Positions 23,526 to 29,783 of a DNA stretch of 47,049 nt are shown here, one piece after another. Position numbers and translations under genes: made by a program. The notes beneath the pieces are model-generated. The model worked only from the letters and a program-made list of their open reading frames with translations, made no database searches and was not told the DNA's origin. Each line of letters begins with the position of its first letter. The first letter of the stretch is position 1. This DNA comes from a virus: IMG/VR virus record IMGVR_UViG_3300040801_001723, positions 1-47,049 of that record; one strand, 5' to 3'.

Positions 23526-23721
23526 ACGTACTCCTCTGTTAAATTGTGATACTTTACCGTAGGGAAAATAGTAATAAATCAGATAAAAGTGATAAAAATT
23601 ATATTTTTTATATTTTTTCACTTTTTTATAAAAAATCTATTGACGGGCAATTCTCATTGATTTAGCTTTAAGATCATACAAGGCAAAACATCTAAAATCT
23701 AACATCTACAAAGGAGCCAAT
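23526..23721. promoter_or_regulatory. Divergent AT-rich control region between early and primase operons
   Basis: Non-coding, very AT-rich 196 bp. Plus strand: TTGACG (23640-23645) with TAGCTT 17 bases on (23663-23668), or TAAGAT slightly further (23669-23674), then short repeats of ATCTAA (23690-23707) and the AAAGGAG site before 23722. Minus strand: a perfect TATAAT at 23603..23598 without a clear -35. The sequence AGGAGCCAATATG at the first early gene is identical to the leader of terS (20332..20320 region). Confidence 0.45.
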
Positions 23722-24222
23722 ATGTCTAACCAAAAACCCTACGTTTTTTCAGAAGCGGCACGGTCCGCACTAATCGACGCAGAGGTACACCTCTCCGACG
23801 ATTCGCTAAAAGAAATTTTTCAAGTGACCTTCAACGCGATACACAAAGACGTCGACCCCGACACAATAGCAGACCCAGAATACCAGGAGGTAGCGAGAGC
23901 AGACCTCGCAGCCGCGAGCCGCTGCCTCCAGGTTCTCGCAGACGGTCCGAACGTATCGACTATTCTACGTACAGGAACAGACGACAATATCTTCGAGGCT
24001 GTATCGGTTAGAGTCCCAGGAGAGGCAGTAAACCCCACAGACGGAAAAGTATACGCCGACGTGTACTCCAAAGTAGTAGAGGCCGCACGCCAGGACCTTA
24101 CAGGTTTTATCCTAGAGGCGCTCCAATTGCACAGCCGCGAGCCTATCACAATAGGCGAGGCGGACATTATCTCGAAATACATCGACGAGTGTAGAAAGGT
24201 AGTAGGTATCGACAATGTATAA
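23722..24222 (+). CDS. Hypothetical first early protein (166 aa)
   Basis: Helical acidic protein beginning MSNQKPYVFSEAARSALIDA, with a repeat-free body and C-terminal IGEADIISKYIDECRKVVGI. It has a strong AAAGGAG site and is the first plus-strand gene after the divergent control region, so it is likely expressed very early. No family recognised; host takeover or replication control are only guesses from position. Confidence 0.6.
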   Translation: MSNQKPYVFSEAARSALIDAEVHLSDDSLKEIFQVTFNAIHKDVDPDTIADPEYQEVARADLAAASRCLQVLADGPNVSTILRTGTDDNIFEAVSVRVPGEAVNPTDGKVYADVYSKVVEAARQDLTGFILEALQLHSREPITIGEADIISKYIDECRKVVGIDNV

Positions 24223-24745
24223 AAATTTAATGCTCGACCTCGAGACCATGGGTACCAATAGCCAGGCGCTTATCTGCCAAATAGGCGCGGTATACTTCGA
24301 CAAGAAAGGCCCGTCCGAAAACGAGGACGACCAGTTCAACGTCGTTATAGATTTTCAGTCGTGTATAGACGCCGGGCTTAAAATCGACGGAGGTACACTC
24401 GAGTGGTGGCTCCGCCAGAACAACGCCGCACGCTCGAGTATATGCGACGCTACGCACAGCCTAAAGGACGCCCTTACCGAGTTCTCAATGTTCTTTAAAA
24501 ACGGTACCCGTATCTGGGGGAATGGTGCCGACTTCGACGTGGCCCTCCTTAAAAACGCATACGACGCAGTCGGCCTCCAGATACCGTGGAAATACAGTAA
24601 CGTTATGTGCTTCCGGACCCTTAAAAACCTACGCCAAGGGATAGAGAAACCACTTACCGAGGGTACAGTACACAACGCTCTATACGACGCGAAATGGCAA
24701 TCTAAATACTATTCAAACATCATTAACAACAAAAAGGAAAAATAA
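24215..24745 (+). CDS. DEDD-type 3'-5' exonuclease
   Basis: 176 aa. All three exonuclease motifs of the DnaQ-like superfamily can be placed: LMLDLET (D8, E10), NGADFDVALL (D106 or D108) and TVHNALYDAK (H153, D158). Overall length and the EWWLRQN segment fit the phage 3'-5' exoribonuclease/DexA-like group (Rv2179c type). It may process DNA ends or degrade host RNA/DNA. It overlaps the upstream gene by eight bases. Confidence 0.85.
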   Translation: MYKNLMLDLETMGTNSQALICQIGAVYFDKKGPSENEDDQFNVVIDFQSCIDAGLKIDGGTLEWWLRQNNAARSSICDATHSLKDALTEFSMFFKNGTRIWGNGADFDVALLKNAYDAVGLQIPWKYSNVMCFRTLKNLRQGIEKPLTEGTVHNALYDAKWQSKYYSNIINNKKEK

Positions 24746-24748
24746 GTT

Positions 24749-25042
24749 ATGTCACAAGAAAACAACAAAGCCGAAAAATTCGCTCTCGACGAGTCTATCG
24801 TACCAGAGCTCCGTAAAATTAACGAAGCGGTTAAAGAGCATAAACGTGAAAAGTCAATGGCGGAGCGCCGTATCAAAATGGGTAAACTGAAAGTACACGA
24901 CATTATCGAGACCATGCACCCAGAGCTCGCGGATAAATGCTATTCTGTTGATTTCGAGAACGGTGTGGTTACTCTCGACTGTGACTGCGACGACTCGCAC
25001 CCACTCAAAATGGCACTAGACAAAATGTTCGGAGGTAAATAA
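24749..25042 (+). CDS. Hypothetical 97-aa protein
   Basis: N-terminal coiled-coil-like half (LRKINEAVKEHKREKSMAER), then KVHDIIETMHPELADKCYSV and an acidic Cys/Asp-rich C-terminus (LDCDCDDSHPLKMALDKMF). The DCDCDD cluster could bind metal but is not a known motif. Part of the early operon; function unknown. Confidence 0.6.
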   Translation: MSQENNKAEKFALDESIVPELRKINEAVKEHKREKSMAERRIKMGKLKVHDIIETMHPELADKCYSVDFENGVVTLDCDCDDSHPLKMALDKMFGGK

Positions 25043-25044
25043 CT

Positions 25045-25830
25045 ATGAGTTTAGAACAGAGATTACAGGAAAACACCGAAGCAATTAAAGCGCTCACCAT
25101 GACTATATCGGATATGCTCTCAGCACAGGCAACGCACGGACCAGAGCCAGAAATAAACGTAACCGACGAGCTCGCAAAACTTAACGAGGAAGTACTCGCG
25201 GACGCTGGCGCGACTCCGGAGCCAAAAGCCAGCGAGCCAAAAAACAAGAACCTCGCGGCTAAAAAGACCGCTACCAAAAAACCTGCACCCAAAAAACCAG
25301 AAGCGAAAAAACGTGTACACGAAGTCGAGGACCCTATCGACGCAGACGAGGAAGTTAAAAGCGAACGCCTGGACCGTATCCGTACTCGAGTAAAGCTCGT
25401 ACGTAACGGTATGGGTACCGAAGCTGCTAAAGACCTCCTCGAGGAGTTCGGGGTAAGTAAGGTGTCGCAGCTCACAGAAAAGCAGTACACTTTTATCGAG
25501 AAGCGCCTCGACCAAATACTCCAGCCGGGAAAGTCTGTACAGTCTGCCGAGGAACAGGACGAGACGTCGTCGACCGCGGAGGAGACCAAGACGAGTGTAG
25601 CTGGTGCGGAGGGAGTGGAAGAGAGCCAGAAAGAAAATGTTACCTATGAGCAAGTGCGCGAACTCCTGGTAAAAATCATTAACCACAACGACCAGGGTAA
25701 AGAAATCGCCCGCGGTATTGTTGAGGACCAGGGTGTTAAGAAAATGACCGAGCTCACAGAGGGCGACTACGCAGAGGTGTACCGCGTCGCTAGAGCTCAG
25801 TTAATCGAGTTCGGTGTCGAGGTAGACTAA
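25045..25830 (+). CDS. Hypothetical early protein with Lys/Ala linker and two related C-terminal units
   Basis: 261 aa. Short helical N-terminus (about 1-60), a Lys/Ala/Pro-rich linker (about 65-95; KNKNLAAKKTATKKPAPKK), then two similar helical units (about 110-160 and 200-257). Each carries a pattern of the type V-x-L-V-N/K, E-A-K/A-R, GV-K-M/V-L-T-E-Y. This unit occurs in many phage replication operons (sometimes labelled rrp5-like) without known function. Possibly an accessory recombination or ssDNA-annealing partner for the neighbouring genes (inference). Confidence 0.6.
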   Translation: MSLEQRLQENTEAIKALTMTISDMLSAQATHGPEPEINVTDELAKLNEEVLADAGATPEPKASEPKNKNLAAKKTATKKPAPKKPEAKKRVHEVEDPIDADEEVKSERLDRIRTRVKLVRNGMGTEAAKDLLEEFGVSKVSQLTEKQYTFIEKRLDQILQPGKSVQSAEEQDETSSTAEETKTSVAGAEGVEESQKENVTYEQVRELLVKIINHNDQGKEIARGIVEDQGVKKMTELTEGDYAEVYRVARAQLIEFGVEVD

Positions 25831-27245
25831 TGGCAGTACACGCAACTCTCGGCGCCTCGAGCGCCGATAAATGGTACAACTGTGCAGCGTCGGCAGCAAT
25901 GGAGGAGGCATACGCCGAACCAGAACAGCCACGCGATAGCACAGACGAGGGCTCCGCTGCCCACTGGGTCGGCGAGCAGTGCCTCCGAGGTCGCCACAAG
26001 AACGTACGCCCGGAGCAGTTCCTCGGGTATATGGTAAAGGTAGAGAACGGCAGCAAAGAGGAGGGGACCTACTACGAGCGCGAGATAGAGTGCGACGAGG
26101 AAATGGTACGTAACGTAGAGATTTATGTTAACTACGTTCTATCCCTCGGCGGTATGCTCTTTATCGAGGAGCGCGTAGATTACTCCCGTTGGGTCCCCCA
26201 GGGTTTCGGTACCGCCGACGCTATAGTCGAGGTCGAGGAAACCATGCCAGACCGCGAGGGTAATGTACGTCCAGTTAATACCCTCCACGTAAACGACTTT
26301 AAGTACGGTAAAGGGATTGTGGTATCCGCTTTTGAGAATAAGCAAGGTATGCACTACGCCCTCGGAGCTCTCGAGTCTCTCGACTTTATGTTCTCTAAAC
26401 CTATCGAACGTATCGTCGTAACCATTATACAGCCCCGCCGCGATAATATCTCCGAGTACGAGATATGGGTCGACGACTTGCTTAACTGGGCAGACGAAGA
26501 GGTCGCACACCGCGCCGCTCGTGCCTGGGAGCTTCTCCAGAAGTATAAGAAAAATACGAAGGCAGAAGACGGCGACGAGTTCTCGACACTATCATACCTC
26601 ACCGAGGCGGATTTCTGCCCAGGTAAAAAGACGTGCCAATGGTGCAAAGCTCGCCCACGCTGTAGAGCTTCGGCGGAAATGGGTTACCGTATCGCTCTTG
26701 ACGGTTTCGAGGACGAGACTATCGAGAACCTGGCGGAAGTGGAGGTCGTAAAACCTAAAAAAGCCACGAAGACAAAACCCGAGGTAAAAGGTAACCTCCG
26801 CTCATACGCCGGGCTCTCTAACGAGGAGCTCGCTAAAATCTACCTGGAGCACTGGCCGATTTTCAAAGCCTGGGGCGAGAAGTTGAAAGACTACATACTC
26901 CCTCGAGCGATCGCCGGCGAAGAGTTCCCAGGGCTTAAACCTGTGGACGGTCAAGCCCGGCGCCAGTGGAAAGACGAGGCCACCGCTATAAAGGCTCTAC
27001 GCTCTGCCGGATTATTGAAAGCAGACTACGAGCTTACGAGTGTAATCTCTCCTAACCAGGCAGAGGAAGTACTGAAAGAGAAGAAACCAAAAGACCATAA
27101 AAAGCGTTATGCAACCCTCGAGGAAGCCGCTGTCGTTCTGGTCCCAGGTAATCCGACCCTGGCTAAATCTTCGGATAAACGCGAGAGTATCGCAGAAGTA
27201 CAAAACCTAGAGGATATCGAGGACGACCTCAACTTTCTCAACTAA
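25830..27245 (+). CDS. DUF2800 PD-(D/E)xK nuclease-like protein
   Basis: 471 aa. N-terminal HATLGASSADKWYNCAAS and GSAAHWVGEQCL match DUF2800. The nuclease core shows FGTADAIVEV, then LHVNDFKYGKG (Asp and Lys of the D-x-K motif) and QGMHYALGAL. Further on a Cys cluster FCPGKKTCQWCKARPRC (C-x5-C-x2-C-x5-C, about 270-286) resembles the iron-sulfur site of AddB/Cas4-like nucleases. The C-terminal third is unrelated and helical. It starts on the last base of the upstream gene (TAATGG). With the DUF2815 partner it forms a widespread phage recombination/replication pair. Confidence 0.82.
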   Translation: MAVHATLGASSADKWYNCAASAAMEEAYAEPEQPRDSTDEGSAAHWVGEQCLRGRHKNVRPEQFLGYMVKVENGSKEEGTYYEREIECDEEMVRNVEIYVNYVLSLGGMLFIEERVDYSRWVPQGFGTADAIVEVEETMPDREGNVRPVNTLHVNDFKYGKGIVVSAFENKQGMHYALGALESLDFMFSKPIERIVVTIIQPRRDNISEYEIWVDDLLNWADEEVAHRAARAWELLQKYKKNTKAEDGDEFSTLSYLTEADFCPGKKTCQWCKARPRCRASAEMGYRIALDGFEDETIENLAEVEVVKPKKATKTKPEVKGNLRSYAGLSNEELAKIYLEHWPIFKAWGEKLKDYILPRAIAGEEFPGLKPVDGQARRQWKDEATAIKALRSAGLLKADYELTSVISPNQAEEVLKEKKPKDHKKRYATLEEAAVVLVPGNPTLAKSSDKRESIAEVQNLEDIEDDLNFLN

Positions 27246-27279
27246 CCGCCATTAATCTACAAACTAAGGAGTAAACACC

Positions 27280-27879
27280 ATGGCAAAAACTAAAGACGGT
27301 CACTATATCATTAAAAACGTACGTTGTAGCTTTCCTCAACTATGGCACGAGGACGACAAGGGTAACGGGGACGTATTTTCGCGCAGTATCACAATACTGT
27401 TAGACCCAGAAGACCCAGCACACGCCGCGCATATCGCCGAAATTAAAGGCGCTATCGCTGACGTTATGAAGGATAAGCCGAAGATCGCGGCAGTAGTGAA
27501 AAAGAAACCAGAGCGCGTATGTCTGCGCCCAGGTGATCGCGACGAGTTCCCAGACGGTCACAAAATGGTTAAAGCGACCAGCCGTAACAAAATCCTGGTA
27601 CTACACAAGAACGGGACGAAAGCTACCGAAGACGACGACCCAATTTATAGCGGGTGCCGCGTTAACGTTAAGCTCGATTTCTGGGGCCAGGACAACCAGT
27701 ACGGGAAACGTATTAACGCTACTGTACTCGCTGTACAATTCGCTGGAGACGACGAGAGCTTCGACGGCGCGTACGTATCAGAGGAAACAGCGGCCGATGG
27801 CTTCGAGTCTCTGGACGATCTCGACGACGGTTTCGCAGAGGAAACAGCTACAGAGGAGGACACCGACTTCCTAGACTAA
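27280..27879 (+). CDS. DUF2815 ssDNA-binding protein
   Basis: 199 aa. N-terminal part (YIIKNVRCSFPQLW; FSRSITILLDPEDPAH), then DEFPDGHKMVKATSRNKILV and SGCRVNVKLDFWGQDNQYGK. This is the DUF2815 pattern, related to T7 gp2.5-type OB-fold proteins. The acidic C-terminal tail (TATEEDTDFLD) is the kind used to contact polymerase and helicase partners. It protects ssDNA at the fork. Own ribosome binding site AAGGAG; followed by a 96-base structured gap. Confidence 0.82.
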   Translation: MAKTKDGHYIIKNVRCSFPQLWHEDDKGNGDVFSRSITILLDPEDPAHAAHIAEIKGAIADVMKDKPKIAAVVKKKPERVCLRPGDRDEFPDGHKMVKATSRNKILVLHKNGTKATEDDDPIYSGCRVNVKLDFWGQDNQYGKRINATVLAVQFAGDDESFDGAYVSEETAADGFESLDDLDDGFAEETATEEDTDFLD

Positions 27880-27975
27880 CCACAATAGCCTCGCCCACAA
27901 CGGGGCTTAACAGAGGCTCTCGGGTTAAACACTTTACCGGGGGCCTCGATTAAGCATCGAATACTAGGAGGAACT
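27880..27975 (+). other. Structured intergenic leader after the SSB gene
   Basis: The 96-bp gap holds three possible small hairpins: AGCC..CCC with GGGGCT; GAGGC..CGG with CCGGGGGCCTC (imperfect); and CGAT/ATCG just before the ribosome binding site TAGGAGG. None is followed by a T-run, so it looks more like an mRNA stability or translation control element than a terminator. Confidence 0.3.
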
Positions 27976-28542
27976 ATGGACATTAGAGGTAAGAAAACCA
28001 GATTTAAAGGCGGAACCCCGCTAGAGCGTGTACTTGAGGCTGAATCGCTCATAGACTCGACGGACGATAGCCACCCCTTAATGGACGGGGAAATCGACGA
28101 AATTTACAGACTCGAGCAGTACATACGTCATAACGACATAACTATACGGAACGCAGCGCAACGCAGCGCAGCCGACACGATACTGGCGTACGTGAACAGA
28201 GCCGAGGCCGACGTATTAAAGGGGGCCTCCGAGGGCATAGACGGCAGCATTAAAGAGATAGGACTCTCTATACTCGCCGAAGCGAATAACCTTATTTACG
28301 GAGACCGCGCGCAGTCGTACGGACCGGCTAAAGAGCAGTTCGAGAAGATCGGGAGAGTAACTGTCGACATTCTCACGAATGACGAAATCATAGACCTACG
28401 ACACGGCCGGTTAACAGCCCCTATCGTCGCTAAATTTATGATAGCTACCAAACTAGTACGCGATAGCTTTAAACCTGGCAGAGACAACCGCCGCGACGCG
28501 TGCGGGTATATGGGTCTGCTCGACGATATGCTGGAGGGGTAA
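27976..28542 (+). CDS. MazG-like/DUF6378 nucleotide pyrophosphohydrolase-like protein
   Basis: 188 aa. The C-terminal half reads LAEANNLIYGDRAQSYGPAK, FEKIGRV, then IVAKFMIATKLVRDSF and DNRRDACGYMGLLDDML. This 'EA..LI.GDR...YG...F..I ... K..R....P..DN..D..GY' pattern is that of DUF6378, an all-alpha MazG-like family thought to hydrolyse nucleoside triphosphates. The N-terminal 90 residues are phage-specific. A Z-genome role was considered and rejected because no PurZ-like gene is present. Likely adjusts nucleotide pools (inference). Confidence 0.65.
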   Translation: MDIRGKKTRFKGGTPLERVLEAESLIDSTDDSHPLMDGEIDEIYRLEQYIRHNDITIRNAAQRSAADTILAYVNRAEADVLKGASEGIDGSIKEIGLSILAEANNLIYGDRAQSYGPAKEQFEKIGRVTVDILTNDEIIDLRHGRLTAPIVAKFMIATKLVRDSFKPGRDNRRDACGYMGLLDDMLEG

Positions 28543-28805
28543 TGGATATCGAAGACGGATACCCAGAGCTCGGCCTTAACGATAAAATCCGTTTTGGCAA
28601 ATGGAAAGGCGCGTCGATACGTGCCGTTATCTCCGAGGACGTAAAGTATATAGAGTGGGCCCTCGCGAACGTCGCCGGCTTCCGGATAGACGAAGAGGCG
28701 AAAGCTATGTACTGGGAGTATCTCGACATACACGACACCAGCGCTATGTACGAGCAACACGACTACTACGAAGACCTCGGCCTGGGTCCGGAAGACGTAT
28801 TTTAA
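28542..28805 (+). CDS. DUF3820/ExoX C-terminal-like protein
   Basis: 87 aa, start ATG at 28542 overlapping the previous stop (TAATG). Contains IRFGKWKGASIRAVISEDVK, then YIEWALANVAGF, the signature of the small domain found at the C-terminus of exodeoxyribonuclease X and as stand-alone DUF3820 proteins in phages. It is thought to bind nucleic acid. The remaining acidic C-terminus is non-conserved in appearance. Its stop overlaps the HNH start. Confidence 0.7.
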   Translation: MDIEDGYPELGLNDKIRFGKWKGASIRAVISEDVKYIEWALANVAGFRIDEEAKAMYWEYLDIHDTSAMYEQHDYYEDLGLGPEDVF

Positions 28806-29146
28806 TGGAACCACCGATAAAAGAGATACCAGGGTACGGCGGCCGGTACTGGGCGTACGAGGGCGGGCTTATACTAACGACCGTTAAAGGGGAGCTGGTA
28901 CCCTTAAAAAGAGCCAGGGACGAAGACGGCTACCTGGTTGTATATTTCAGCCAGAACAGTAAGACCGTCAAAAAGAAAGTACACCGGATTATAGGAGAGC
29001 TGTTTGTGTCCGGACGTACCAGGCTTAAAAACGAAGTGGAACACAAAGACCGGGACCGCAGCAACGCCGCAGCGTATAACCCGGAGTGGGTTACTCGTAA
29101 GGAAAATATGCGGCGAATGTGGGAGGCTCGGAGAAAATGCTCATAA
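28805..29146 (+). CDS. HNH homing endonuclease-like (NUMOD4-HNH)
   Basis: 113 aa from ATG at 28805 (TAATG overlap). N-terminal NUMOD4 motif EIPGYGGRYWAYEGGLI, with VPLKRARDEDGYLVVYF, then HRIIGELFVSG and VEHKDRDRSNAAAYNPEWVT plus ENMRRM, the HNH_3 signature (His-Asn-related core with the terminal 'W.T..EN'). Such enzymes cut DNA and spread by homing. Here it sits in frame with coupled neighbours rather than interrupting a gene, so it may be domesticated. Confidence 0.85.
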   Translation: MEPPIKEIPGYGGRYWAYEGGLILTTVKGELVPLKRARDEDGYLVVYFSQNSKTVKKKVHRIIGELFVSGRTRLKNEVEHKDRDRSNAAAYNPEWVTRKENMRRMWEARRKCS

Positions 29147-29481
29147 CTAGTATACCGGCCAGATTTCTAGAAGACAAGCCCAAAGCGGAGGAGCCCTGCA
29201 AAGGACGTATATACCGCGCCCAGGTAAGCTCCTGGGCAAATACCCACTTACTCGGCGCCCGTACCAGGCTCTCGCTTTTAAAGCGTGATAGCTGCCCAGG
29301 GTGCGAGAAATGCGGCTGGCTTGACGAGGCCCTCGAGGAGGTCGGTAGCGACTGGCCTATACAGAACATCGACACAGTACAGGACGGTAAAAAATATAAA
29401 TTGCGGGCGTGTAATTTTTCGTACGATTACGAGAGCGGAATAACCGACGGTTACGATTTAGGACTTTTCGAGGTCGAGTAA
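29137..29481 (+). CDS. Hypothetical 114-aa protein with CxxC
   Basis: ATG at 29137 with GGAG upstream is preferred over a GTG at 29119. Starts MLITSIPARFLEDKPKAEEP and contains SCPGCEKCGWLDEALEEVG (C-x2-C-x2-C, possible metal site) followed by YKLRACNFSYDYESG. Early operon member, overlapping the HNH gene by ten bases and the next gene by one (TAATG). Function unknown. Confidence 0.6.
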   Translation: MLITSIPARFLEDKPKAEEPCKGRIYRAQVSSWANTHLLGARTRLSLLKRDSCPGCEKCGWLDEALEEVGSDWPIQNIDTVQDGKKYKLRACNFSYDYESGITDGYDLGLFEVE

Positions 29482-29783
29482 TGTCATACAAAAACCCGAA
29501 CTATAGAGAGATACTCGAGCGCAGCTCCGGAGATATCGGGGAGCACTTCGGTAAAAGTTACGCTAACCTGGCGAAAGGCGCTTTTTACAGGCAGTTCAAA
29601 AGACGCGCCACTCTGGACGACTGCCAGTGGCTCCGCGACTACTTCGAGGACCAGTGGGGCGACTACTACAGCCCGGAGAAAATAGCCCAGAGAAAGCGCG
29701 AGAGCGACGAAATACTTAAAAACTTTACACTCTGTTCAAATAATTTTTACAGCCCACACGGGCCTTACCAGGAGTTTATATAA
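29481..29783 (+). CDS. Hypothetical 100-aa protein
   Basis: Begins MSYKNPNYREILERSSGDIG, contains KSYANLAKGAFYRQFKRRAT and a Tyr/Asp-rich middle (FEDQWGDYYSPEKIAQRKRE). Coupled to both neighbours by one-base TAATG overlaps and directly precedes the DNA polymerase gene. No family recognised. Confidence 0.6.
   Translation: MSYKNPNYREILERSSGDIGEHFGKSYANLAKGAFYRQFKRRATLDDCQWLRDYFEDQWGDYYSPEKIAQRKRESDEILKNFTLCSNNFYSPHGPYQEFI

Noticed and set aside
23526-23621. N-terminal extension of the 52-aa protein to base 23621
   Set aside because: The extra 32 residues are Tyr/Lys/Phe-rich products of AT-rich control DNA, whereas AGAGGAG precedes the ATG at 23525.
27976-28542. Z-genome (diaminopurine) system suggested by a MazG-like protein near a family A polymerase
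   Set aside because: No PurZ-like adenylosuccinate synthetase or DatZ-like dATPase is visible, and the MazG-like protein looks like the common DUF6378 type.
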